The notes under the pieces are model-generated. The model had not been told where the DNA came from and did not search any database. It saw only the letters and a list, made by a program, of their open reading frames with translations. Positions 8,770-17,161 of a DNA stretch of 64,000 nucleotides are shown piece after piece. Origin of the DNA: Sphingomonas sp. JUb134 (GTDB lineage Bacteria; Pseudomonadota; Alphaproteobacteria; Sphingomonadales; Sphingomonadaceae); NCBI RefSeq assembly GCF_004341505.2, contig NZ_SLYP02000004.1:13566-77565 (forward strand), read 5' to 3'. How positions within the stretch are numbered: position 1 is the stretch's first letter; the number at the start of each line of letters is the position of its first letter. A program made the translations under genes and the position numbers.

Positions 8770-8783
8770 TTGCACGCGTGCAA
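8770..8783. other. parS-like palindrome, copy 2
   Basis: The 14-bp perfect palindrome TTGCACGCGTGCAA, 37 bp from copy 1 measured start to start. Its outer bases differ from copies 1 and 3, so the conserved core is 14 bp. Confidence 0.8.
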
Positions 8784-8793
8784 TTCGGTATTT

Positions 8794-9999
8794 TCATGCC
8801 AGCGCAGCCCTTCGCAGAGCCGGTTGGTGGCTCGGCCACATCGACCGAATATCGACTTCGATTTCACTGTTTACGCCGTCGAGATAACCCAAGCATCGGT
8901 TACGAACGGCCGAACTGGTGGCCGGTCCGTCGAGCTCATAAACAGTCATGAGCCGTGCGGTCGCATTGTCAATCTCGGCCGAATCCTTGAGCGGCGTGCG
9001 GACCATCGCGTGGCCGAACAAGGTCCGCATCAACTGTAACAGCTCCTTCTGCATCGACTTGTTTTCGTCGACCTTCGAGGCAACAAATCGGAGGAACTGG
9101 AGCTGCGGCGCCATACCTCGCTCTGCAAGCTGTTCGATCGTCTCGTCGAGCATCGAAAGGAAGGCGGCGGTCGAGGAGAAGTCCATGACCGTCGGCGGGA
9201 CCGGCACCACCAGCGCGTTCGCGGCGCGAAGCACGGACAGGGAGATCGCCCCGAGCGCGGGCGGTGGATCCATCACGATGACGTCGAAGCGATCGGCAAT
9301 ACTGTCGATACCGACCTTGAGGCGGTTCAACAGCGCATCGAACCCTCCCCTCGCCATCCTCGCAGCAAGCTCATACTCGGAATTGAACAGCCTCAGATTG
9401 GCCGGGATCAGCTCCAAACCGTCAAAATGAGTCTTGCGGAGCGCGTAATCGAGTGAGGTCCGTTCATCCTCCCGGAGGAACGGATAAAGCGTGTCATCTT
9501 CAGTCAGATCGAGGTCAGGCACATAGCCGAACAAAGTCGTCGCGGAGGCCTGGCTGTCACAGTCGACGAGCGCCACCCGATAGCCTCTGATCGCGAGATA
9601 CTGGGCGAGATGGACAGCAACGGTCGACTTCCCGACGCCGCCCTTGAAGTTCTGGACTGCGATGACGCAGGCCGGATCTCCTGGTGCCCGATATGGCCGG
9701 GTCCCGAAGACCCCCCGCATGTCATTCAGCTGTGCCAGCGTATAGCGTTCACGCCGGTTATTATCGCCGCGCGACGGCTCTGGCAGGCGACCGTCCTTCT
9801 CTGCGTCGCGAATCGCAGCCGGTGTGCGGCCCACCAGTTCCGCAGCCTTGCTGATAGTGAAAGTCGGTTCACGCCGGTCATCAGCTCGAGCGCTACGCGC
9901 TGAATCCCTCAGCTTTTCCAGCACCGACGACGTTCGCGCGGCAAGCGTCGCAACCGAGACGAGACGTTCGGCTTCCTCAATATCGAGTCCGTTAGACAC
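8794..9999 (-). CDS. parA: ParA/RepA-family partition ATPase
   Basis: 401 residues from GTG 9999. An N-terminal helix-turn-helix region (SKAAELVGRTPAAIRDAEKD, about residues 50-69) precedes the deviant Walker A NFKGGVGKST, Walker A' (LVDCDSQAS) and Walker B (VIVMDPPP). This is a type Ia ParA, like RepA of repABC plasmids, and can be expected to autoregulate. GTG 9999 is preferred over TTG 10020 because an AAGGTGGG purine tract lies just upstream. It is followed by parB. Unlike repABC, the replication gene on the far side is a Rep_3 protein and not RepC. Confidence 0.88.
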   Translation of the reverse strand: MSNGLDIEEAERLVSVATLAARTSSVLEKLRDSARSARADDRREPTFTISKAAELVGRTPAAIRDAEKDGRLPEPSRGDNNRRERYTLAQLNDMRGVFGTRPYRAPGDPACVIAVQNFKGGVGKSTVAVHLAQYLAIRGYRVALVDCDSQASATTLFGYVPDLDLTEDDTLYPFLREDERTSLDYALRKTHFDGLELIPANLRLFNSEYELAARMARGGFDALLNRLKVGIDSIADRFDVIVMDPPPALGAISLSVLRAANALVVPVPPTVMDFSSTAAFLSMLDETIEQLAERGMAPQLQFLRFVASKVDENKSMQKELLQLMRTLFGHAMVRTPLKDSAEIDNATARLMTVYELDGPATSSAVRNRCLGYLDGVNSEIEVDIRSMWPSHQPALRRAALA

Positions 10000-10143
10000 A
10001 TGCCCACCTTTCGCAATCAAGCAGATGGTACTTCAACTTGCGCTTTTCGGTCAAGAAAATCGCGAATTGCGAAAGTGAGCATCCGCTATTCGTGTATTTT
10101 CGCCCTCCTGCGGCCCTATCCTGACTCGGTGGGGGCTACGGGA

Positions 10144-10163
10144 AAATTGCACGCGTGCAATTT
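10144..10163. other. parS-like palindrome, copy 3
   Basis: The third perfect 20-bp palindrome with core TTGCACGCGTGCAA. It sits between the rep stop and the parA start, in the likely parA promoter region, where ParB or ParA binding could also repress transcription. Confidence 0.8.
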
Positions 10164-10164
10164 C

Positions 10165-11400
10165 CTAGCTCGGCCGTCCCCGGCGCGTAAGGAAGGCCTC
10201 GCAGAATCCCTTCCAAGACTTCTCGAGTTTCGACCCCGAGAGCGTGTTGAGACGATCCCCCATATGCTCACGGTATGCGTCTGCGATCAGGTCGACGTCC
10301 CATCCACCGCCGTGGCGCAACCCTATCTCGCGCGCCGCATTCTCGGTCACGCCGAAGTGCAGCTTACCCCGCGGGAAACGCGCCCATGGCTCAGCGTTCA
10401 CCCCAGCGGAACTTTCTGGGGTGGCAAGAGACGCGGTCACGCGCTTGAGGACGTCAGCCACCGCCGCACTATCTACTGCGTCGCTGCGGGGGAGGGCGCT
10501 CTCAATGGCAACGACTTCTTCGACCGCATCCTCCCGGCGCGCCTTCCGCCCGGTTGAGTGCCGACCAAGTTCATCGACCGTCGCGATCTGCGCAGGCGCG
10601 TCCTTGGGCGCGAAACGGAACTCAATCTCGGTTACCGCGCGGCCGCGTCGGATCTCCTGCCACTCCACCGTGTAATGGGCGAGCTGATCGATTTCTGTCT
10701 TGGCAACGGTCAGGACCTTTCGCCGTAACTGGGCGAAGTCGCCGTATTTATCCGGATCGATCCCAAGCGCCGCACGCAGGCCGACCATATCGACCTTCCA
10801 CACCGGCTGACGCCGATGCAGACGAAGCGCACCCTCCTCGTAAAGCTTGAGCGCATAGGCCGACCGGAAACCCAGAACGGCCTGACGGTTCATCACCGCA
10901 TAGGTTTCGGACTCCTGGATCAGGCGGCGAGCATCCGGCGTGAACTGCCATTCGATCCAGCCCGTCTCCTTACCGCCGTCTCCCACCTCCTCGACTTCTT
11001 CCCAGGAAGCCTGGATCAGGTTGAAACGCTTGGTTGTCCGCTTCCCGCGCCAAGACTTGTCGTCCTCGGCAAACAGCGTGCGATGAAGCTCCTCAAGCAT
11101 ATCGCCGATGCGTTCGTTGCCCTTGTGGCCGCGGCGGATATCCGCCTTTCGCATCCGGTGGGTTATGTCTTGCCACGCATCGCCGCCCGCCGTCAGGATC
11201 ATCAGCGCCAGCAGGCGCGAGGAGGTGAGACTGAGAGACTGGCCCTTGACGAATCGAACCTCGACGAGCCTACCGGGTTTGACGAACTCGTCGCCGCCTT
11301 TGCGGGCGAGGGCAGCGGCCACGCGCATAGACCGGGCGGTCGAAACTTCATCGCCGCCAACGTCTTGCTCGTTTTCCGCTGGTTCTCCCATGCGATTCAC
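10165..11400 (-). CDS. repA: Rep_3-family replication initiator
   Basis: Up to 411 residues. It has the two winged-helix domains of Rep_3/RepB-type initiators. WH1 is near residues 50-170. WH2 holds the family signature RSAYALKLYEEGALR near residue 185, then VGLRAALGIDPDKYGDFAQLRRKVL. A C-terminal extension of ~130 residues is plasmid-specific. The start is GTG 11400 or ATG 11391; neither has a strong ribosome site. The gene reads away from a tandem iteron array at 11471-11721, which it should bind to open the origin. It lies directly upstream of parAB in the same orientation. Confidence 0.85.
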   Translation of the reverse strand: MNRMGEPAENEQDVGGDEVSTARSMRVAAALARKGGDEFVKPGRLVEVRFVKGQSLSLTSSRLLALMILTAGGDAWQDITHRMRKADIRRGHKGNERIGDMLEELHRTLFAEDDKSWRGKRTTKRFNLIQASWEEVEEVGDGGKETGWIEWQFTPDARRLIQESETYAVMNRQAVLGFRSAYALKLYEEGALRLHRRQPVWKVDMVGLRAALGIDPDKYGDFAQLRRKVLTVAKTEIDQLAHYTVEWQEIRRGRAVTEIEFRFAPKDAPAQIATVDELGRHSTGRKARREDAVEEVVAIESALPRSDAVDSAAVADVLKRVTASLATPESSAGVNAEPWARFPRGKLHFGVTENAAREIGLRHGGGWDVDLIADAYREHMGDRLNTLSGSKLEKSWKGFCEAFLTRRGRPS

Positions 11401-11971
11401 CCCAATCTGCGGGGAAAGTTGCCTGTCCTGACCTCGCTCGTCAAGTCAGGACAGGCTAATTGGCGGAAATCGCCCCCAGGAGGTCAGGATAGAATCGCTG
11501 TCAGACTCGGTCGAAATTCCAGCGATTCTGCTGAGTCGCACAATCCGAAGGGCACGCCCCAATTGGACAGGTCAAACAGCAAGAAAATACCCACATTACC
11601 GTGCCTGGAAAGGCCTCCCCCAAGAGGACAGGATAGCCCCCAAGGGGACAGGATAAGTCCCCCATGCCGACAGGATAAAGCCCCCAAGAAGGCAGCCAAT
11701 TGCCCCCATCAGGTCAGGAATGACGTCAATTCCCTTAACAAATACAATCAGTTGCTCTCCCTGAATCTATGAATCATTAGAATCTGAGAATCACCCCGCC
11801 GCTGGCGCGCCGGGCGTTTTTCAAAATGTGATTTGAAAGAAGTGAGTCGGCGAACGCCTCCCCGACTCGCCCCACCTCCACGATCGCGCCTCAGGATAGG
11901 CCATGATGACCCCATGGCTCCAGATGGAAGAGAGGAGGGGGGCTGCCGTGGGCGAGCAAGGAGGATGAACC
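11401..11971. other. Replication origin region (iterons and AT-rich stretch)
   Basis: 570 bp without a gene. Five tandem ~20-bp iterons, of the form CCCCCA-N3-GGACAGGATA, start at 11615, 11636, 11657, 11680 and 11702; the last two are degenerate. A detached copy lies at 11471-11491 and a partial inverted one near 11425. Spacing is 21-23 bp, about two helical turns, typical of Rep_3 origins. An AT-rich stretch (about 11723-11790) follows, the likely melting site. The rep gene starts at the left edge. Confidence 0.82.
11615..11721 (+). repeat. Tandem iteron array (5 copies)
   Basis: Direct repeats at 11615-11635, 11636-11655, 11657-11677, 11680-11699 and 11702-11721, each beginning with a run of C and ending near GACAGGATA. 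The first three are the best conserved. Confidence 0.85.
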
Positions 11972-12826
11972 ATGCCCCTCACAGCAAAGCGCCCGACCCG
12001 AGAACTCGTCGACCTTGTCGGAACCCTCGGCGGCAAATGGTCCGGCTATGTCGCTATGTGCCGATGCCCCGCGCATAACGACAGCGACCCAAGCCTCTCG
12101 ATCAGACAGGGTGATCGCGGAATCCTCGTGACCTGTTTCGCAGGCTGCGCCCGTGAAGATGTGCTCCGCGAACTCAGGCGTGTACGATCAGGCCATCACT
12201 ATCCGATTCCCGATGAAGGCCAGTACCACCGACCCTCGACCGGCGCGCGCATCTGGGACCAGGCTCTCGAGATTACCGGAACGCTTGCTGAGCGCTATCT
12301 GGATCGACGCAATCTGCTTCCGGCGCCGCCCGACGTCCGCTATCACCCGCGATGCCCCTATATGCCGAAGCCGAGAACGGTCTATCAACCGGCTCTGCTC
12401 GTCGCGGTGCGCGAAATCAGCCAGCTCGTCGCCATTCAGCGGATCTTCCTCGACCCCGCGTCCGCCGACTATGTGCGCAAGGTCATGCTTGGCGTCCCGG
12501 GCAGCGGCGCGTGGCGGGGCAGGGCAGGGGGTTCGATCCTCGCCATCGCCGAGGGCTTCGAAACGGCGGACGCCTTCAGCCGAATGCACGACATCCCGTG
12601 CTGGGCATCGCTCGGGGCCCGCCGCCTCGACCAACTGATTATTCCTCCCAGCGTCACCACGCTCCTGATTGCCGAAGACAACGATCTGGAGGGACGGCGA
12701 GCCGCGGCCAACGCTCAACAGCGCTACATCCGGCCAGGTCTCTCGATCGAACGTGCGCCGCCACCATCCATCTACAAGGATTGGGCCAAGGCGCTTGATG
12801 CTAACGAGCGGCTTCGCCGCATCTAG
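11972..12826 (+). CDS. Primase-like protein with CHC2-type zinc finger and toprim domain
   Basis: 284 residues. The N-terminus carries a zinc-finger pattern: Cys-x-Cys-Pro-x-His (CRCPAHND) and FAGC ~25 residues later, as in DNA primase zinc-binding domains. The C-terminal half is a toprim fold with the acidic motifs AIAEGFETADA and LLIAEDND. Such plasmid proteins are commonly annotated as toprim domain-containing proteins; a role in primer synthesis during plasmid replication or transfer is inferred. ATG 11972 has AGGAGGA close upstream. It precedes the strawberry-notch gene in the same direction, a pairing often seen on alphaproteobacterial plasmids. Confidence 0.82.
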   Translation: MPLTAKRPTRELVDLVGTLGGKWSGYVAMCRCPAHNDSDPSLSIRQGDRGILVTCFAGCAREDVLRELRRVRSGHHYPIPDEGQYHRPSTGARIWDQALEITGTLAERYLDRRNLLPAPPDVRYHPRCPYMPKPRTVYQPALLVAVREISQLVAIQRIFLDPASADYVRKVMLGVPGSGAWRGRAGGSILAIAEGFETADAFSRMHDIPCWASLGARRLDQLIIPPSVTTLLIAEDNDLEGRRAAANAQQRYIRPGLSIERAPPPSIYKDWAKALDANERLRRI

Positions 12827-12904
12827 GCGCCGAGCGCCGGAAAAGGGGAGGGGGACCGGGAATGTGTCGCTGCCGAAGGTGCAGCCACGCAGGAGCCTCT
12901 AAAA

Positions 12905-14233
12905 ATGTCCAATCTCTTCGACACGGCCGCCCAGGCTGATCGCGAGGCTGTCCGCCTCCTCCTTCCTCATCTCCAGTCCGGCGATCCCGTCCACCGCCGG
13001 GTACTAAACCAAGCGATGTCGGCGGCTTTCGGTGGGTCCGATGCCGATGGTCACTGGACCCAGCGCGATAGCTTTGAACTCCTCGAGCACGCGCTTTCCA
13101 TCCATCTGCAGGCAAGCGGGTCAATTCTCTCCGGAATGGCGGATATCCGTCCCCTGATCGCCCTCTCCGAGCGCTTGCCGACCCAGACCGTCCGCAGCGA
13201 AAATCAGATCGAATGGCAGCAATTCTCGACCCCGATTGATATCGCGGGCATCCTCACTTTGCTGGCCGACGTGCAGCCGGAGGATGTCATCCTCGAACCG
13301 AGCGCCGGTAACGGGCTCCTGGTCGCGCAGCTCCCGACCCACAAGGCGCTCCATCTCAACGAACTGGACCCGCTTCGTCGAGGCAGGCTTCACGCCGCTT
13401 TCCCCTCGGCAATCGTCACAGGCCACGATGGAGCAACGATCAACTCGACACTCGCTTCGTTTGATCGGCCAACGCTGATCCTTATGAATCCGCCGTTCTC
13501 ACGGTCCATCGGCCGCGGAGCTGACGACTATGCCGCTGTTCGCCATCTGCAGGCGGCACTGCGTCGCCTGGTCCCGGGTGGCCGACTGGTTGCGATCATG
13601 CCCGACTGGTTTGGCCCGGGCGCCCGGATGCGCGACCAGTACGAAACCGTTTTGCGCGACGTGACCGTCCGAAGCGCCATTCGCCTGGAAAAATGCTACC
13701 AGAAGCACGGGACCTCGATCGCGGTTCGCATCTTCGTCATCGACAAGGTCCCGGGCAAATCGCCGCCCGCGGTCATCCAGCGCGCGTCGATCGCCGATCT
13801 CATCGATGTCCTCGTCATTCCCGAACGATCGTCCGCACGGCCCAATGTGGCGGTGCCCGCTCCGAAGCGATCGACGGGGGTGGCCCTCTTCCGCGCGGTC
13901 AAGAGCAGCCGACCAGGGCCTCGTGCCTATCACGCCCCGACACGCAACAACGTCCTACCGGTCGAATATTCGAAGCTCGAGGTTGCTGCTCCGCTGCTCG
14001 AGCAGACCGGCGTCTATCTACCCTACCGCCCGAGCCGCATTAGCTTCGCCAAGGCTGGTGAGCATCCGACAGCCCTCGTCGAATCCGTTGCGATGGGGTC
14101 GATCCCGGCACCGATCCCGGACTACGTGCCATCTCTCCCCGAACGGACCGTCAGCGAACGTCTTCTATCGGCCTCGCAGCTCGAGACCGTAGCACATTGG
14201 GAAGCGCTGGTTTGGGAGCCGCTATGGCCCTGA
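12905..14233 (+). pseudogene. Strawberry-notch-like helicase/methyltransferase sno1, 5' part (split by IS110)
   Basis: The first ~429 codons (to about 14190) encode the N-terminal half of a plasmid helicase-methyltransferase. The SAM-binding motif is LEPSAGNGLL near residue 135 and the N6-adenine methylase motif is MNPPFSRS near residue 195. The frame then enters IS110 DNA and stops at 14231. The remainder continues at 15856-17023. Removing the 1,665-bp insertion restores one frame of 817 codons, close to the 821-aa paralogue at 20764-23229. The related DarB protein of phage P1 protects DNA from restriction, so an anti-restriction role is possible. AGGAG lies 9 bp upstream of the start. Confidence 0.85.
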
Positions 14234-14274
14234 TGAAGACAAGGCCGCGTAGCGGCCGCAGGCTTCATCAGGGC
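14227..14274 (+). ncRNA. Candidate bridge-RNA region of the IS110 element (hairpin)
   Basis: A perfect 12-bp stem (GCCCTGATGAAG at 14227-14238, CTTCATCAGGGC at 14263-14274) encloses a second 6-bp stem (GGCCGC/GCGGCC). A further hairpin, GTTGTC-GA-GACAAC, lies at 14310-14323. IS110 elements are known to encode a structured bridge RNA in the non-coding end flanking the recombinase gene, and this region sits in the right place. RNA identity is inferred; the full transcript limits are unknown. Confidence 0.4.
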
Positions 14275-14342
14275 AAGCCATGACCGGTCAGCAGGTATCT
14301 AAAGTGAGGTTGTCGAGACAACACTTTGGAGGCTGACCGACC

Positions 14343-15614
14343 ATGACCAAGCTCACCTCTACGCCTGCCGGCGCCGTGCTGGTAGCTATCGATATGTCCA
14401 AGAGCCGGCAGGAGGTTCTCATCGAGCGACCGGAAGGCGGCCGGCGCCGGCGGATGACCGTCATGGCAACCAGGCAGGACTATGACGGCTTTGCCGAAAA
14501 ACTCGCTGCCATCGGGCGCCCTATCATTGTCGGGTTCGAGGCGACGGGTAATTACCATCGCACGCTGGCACATCGGCTGCTGACGGCAGGGTTCGAGCTG
14601 CGCCTCATCTCGTCGGTCGCGCTCGCCAGAACGCGCGAGGCGCTGCACAATGGCTGGGACAAGAACGACCCCAAGGACGCGCAGGTCATCCTGCACATGC
14701 TGCGGATCGGTGCGACGCAGCGCTACGTCGATCCTCTCGCCGCGGGCATCAATGACCTGCAGGAACTCTCGAAGACCCACGAAACGATCTCTAGGATGAA
14801 GACGCAGACCTGGCACCGCATCCTGACCCACTACCTGCCGCTGTACTTCCCCGAGATCGCCCGCTTCGCAGGCAACAGCCGGTCCGACTGGTTTCTCGCG
14901 CTCATCGAGCGGTTCCCCACTCCTGCCAGCATCACCGCGCTCGACGCTGGGGCATTCTCGGCAGCTGCCTGGCCTCTCATCGGCCGCAAGGTTTCCAAGG
15001 CCCGTCTTGTCAATGACATATACGAAACGGCCTGCGCTTCGGTGGCTCTGCCGGTCCCGGAGGATTCGGCAGCAATTACCATGTTCCGCATGGTCATCGC
15101 GCAGGGACGCAGCCTCATCCACCAGCGTGACGAGATAGAGCGGCTTGCCCATGACAGGCTGGCCGAGCATGTTGATTATAAGCTGCTGCGCAACATTCCG
15201 GGCATTGGTCCGATTAACGCGCTGACCATTCTGGCCGAGGCCGGTGATTTGCGTCGCTTCAACCATCATCGACAGTTCCTGAAGTTCTGCGGCCTCGATC
15301 TCGCAACGTGCCAGTCAGGCACGTTTCGTGGCCGCACCAAGCTGTCCAAGTACGGCAACGCGCGTCTGCGCCGCACCTTCTGGATGGCTGCCCAGGTCGC
15401 CGCGCGTCAGCGCGACAACAGTTTCCGTGACAAGCTCGGACGGTACACCGCCGGGCACGCGGACGATGCCGACCGTCGCCGCAAGGCGATGACGGCGCTC
15501 ACCGCCAAGATGGCGCGCGTGGCTCACGCCGTCGTCAAGACGGGGACAGAGTACCGGCCGTTCCTCGAACGGTCGGATGCCAGGTGGAAGGACCCCTCTC
15601 TGCAAGTGCCGTGA
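14343..15614 (+). CDS. IS110-family DEDD transposase
   Basis: 423 residues, full length. The N-terminal RuvC-like domain shows the DEDD residues in VAIDMSKS, GFEATGNYH and WDKNDPKDAQ. The C-terminal transposase_20 domain holds NIPGIGPINALTILAE and the serine-containing stretch CQSGTFRGRTKLSKYGNARL. GGAGG lies 9 bp upstream of ATG 14343. These enzymes recombine DNA through a RuvC-Tnp composite site guided by a bridge RNA. An inverted repeat spans the stop codon (CCAGGTGGAAGG near 15580, CCTTCCACCTGG near 15651), so the 3' end of the transcript is also structured. Confidence 0.9.
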   Translation: MTKLTSTPAGAVLVAIDMSKSRQEVLIERPEGGRRRRMTVMATRQDYDGFAEKLAAIGRPIIVGFEATGNYHRTLAHRLLTAGFELRLISSVALARTREALHNGWDKNDPKDAQVILHMLRIGATQRYVDPLAAGINDLQELSKTHETISRMKTQTWHRILTHYLPLYFPEIARFAGNSRSDWFLALIERFPTPASITALDAGAFSAAAWPLIGRKVSKARLVNDIYETACASVALPVPEDSAAITMFRMVIAQGRSLIHQRDEIERLAHDRLAEHVDYKLLRNIPGIGPINALTILAEAGDLRRFNHHRQFLKFCGLDLATCQSGTFRGRTKLSKYGNARLRRTFWMAAQVAARQRDNSFRDKLGRYTAGHADDADRRRKAMTALTAKMARVAHAVVKTGTEYRPFLERSDARWKDPSLQVP

Positions 15615-15855
15615 GGGCGCTCGTCGAGCGACCCTGTAGATAATGTTCGGGCCTTCCACCTGGGTGCGTATCTCGTTTTAAGGATGGTGAGGACCACGGC
15701 CGCCCCGGCGCCGCTGGATCCTGTGTTTGCTATGGCAGGGAGCGATCCCGTTGACGGTGGAAGCCATCTGGCTCAGATTGCATGCCGCGCCGATGGTTGT
15801 CGGCGCATGGATATCTGCTGGCCAAAACCCGCCGCTGCTTCCAGACATAGGACGT

Positions 15856-17023
15856 TGTCTATGCGGGCCACGCCTGGGCTCAATGGATCCCCGGAAACTT
15901 CAAACCCGACAAAGAGGGCGTCGGCCTGATCCTCGCCGAGGACGGTCATACTTATCGCAAAGGATTCTTTCTTGGCGACGGCACCGGCGCCGGCAAGGGA
16001 CGCCAGATTGCGGCCTGCATACTCGACAACTGGCTGCAGGGCCGTCGCCGCAATATCTGGGTCTCCAAGAACGCCCCTCTCCTCGAAGATGCGCGCCGCG
16101 ATTGGACGGCGTTGGGTGGGCTCAGCGGTGACATTCAGCCACTTTCCAACTGGAAAATCGATGAGCCGATCGCCCTCGATCAGGGTGTGTTGTTCGTAAG
16201 CTATCCGACCCTGCGCTCCATGCGGGGCGATTCGACGCGGTTGAAGCAGATCATCGATTGGGCCGGCGCTGACTTCGAGGGTGTCATTGCTTTCGACGAA
16301 GCTCATGAGATGGGCGGCGTCGCAGGCGGGGAGGGGGCTCTTGGCGCCAAGGACGGATCCCAGCAGGGCATCTGCGGGGTGCTGCTACAGAACCATCTAC
16401 CGGCGGCACGGATTCTCTATGCCTCGGCCACCGGCGCGTCGGTCGTCAACAATCTCGCCTATGCCGTGCGCCTCGGGCTATGGGGACCGGGCACGGCCTT
16501 TCCCGATCGCGAGCAATTCATCAGCGGGATCAGCAAAGGCGGTATCGCAGCGATGGAGCTTGTCGCGCGCGACCTCAAGGCGACGGGTCTCTATGTGGCC
16601 CGGGCCCTCAGCTTCGCTGGCGTCGAGTATGAGATCCTGCGGCACGAGCTGACCCCCGCCCAGATCGAGATCTACGACACCTACGCCGACGCCTGGTCGA
16701 TCATCCATCAGAACATGGAGCGGGCGCTCGAACTGACGGGCGTGGTCGACGGACTGGAAAATGCGACACTTAATAGCGGGGCCAAAGCCTCCGCCCGCTC
16801 GCGTTTCGAGTCCACCAAGCAGCGCTTCTTCGGCCAAGTGCTGCTCTCGATGAAGCTGCCAACCGTGATTGCCGCCGTCCGGGAGCACCTGAAGGCGAAC
16901 CAGTCGGTCGTGATGCAACTCGTCACCACCGCCGAATCCATCCTCGACCGGCGCCTGGGTTCGCTCAGTCCGGATGAACGCGCCGAACTGGAGATCGATC
17001 TGTCTCCCCGCGAATACGTGTAA
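15856..17023 (+). pseudogene. Strawberry-notch-like sno1, 3' part (helicase domain, truncated by RIT element)
   Basis: About 389 codons continue sno1 after the IS110. They encode the N-terminal helicase lobe: Walker A is DGTGAGKGRQ, the DEAH box is AFDEAHEMGG, and motif III-like sequence is YASATGAS. No start codon survives at the junction. The longest independent Met-initiated frame starts at 16112. The frame ends with Leu-Ser-Pro-Arg-Glu-Tyr-Val and a TAA supplied by the RIT element tip (17021-17023). The C-terminal helicase lobe and everything after it are missing. The paralogue sno2 ends at exactly the same codon on the other side of the RIT element. Confidence 0.85.
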
Positions 17024-17130
17024 TGTGGAGCTCCACATTACACATATTCTTTGCAGTCGCAGTTTATGTCGAGCGTGGCGGCGAGAGACGCAGGTTTCCT
17101 TCGGTTTTCCATGATTTCACTCCAGATAAT
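17018..17130 (+). repeat. RIT left inverted repeat
   Basis: 113 bp, identical to the reverse complement of 20657-20769. It begins with a 26-bp perfect palindrome (17018-17043) that also supplies the stop codon of sno1. Confidence 0.95.
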
Positions 17131-17161
17131 ATGCGGGTTAGAGGGAGTGTTCGAAGACGGG

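Larger units (their letters stand above)
14189..15855 (+). mobile_element. IS110-family insertion sequence inside sno1
   Basis: Borders were inferred by comparing the split gene with its paralogue. Joining 14190 to 15856 restores the frame (Glu-Thr-Val-Val-Tyr) and leaves a GT dinucleotide at both edges (14189-14190, 15854-15855), like the core dinucleotide of IS110 elements. There are no terminal inverted repeats, as expected. One transposase gene lies inside, with ~150 bp of structured non-coding DNA before it and ~240 bp after it. Confidence 0.8.

Noticed and set aside
11615..11721. CRISPR array
   Set aside because: Repeats are ~20 bp with no unique spacers between them; they are contiguous iterons next to a rep gene.
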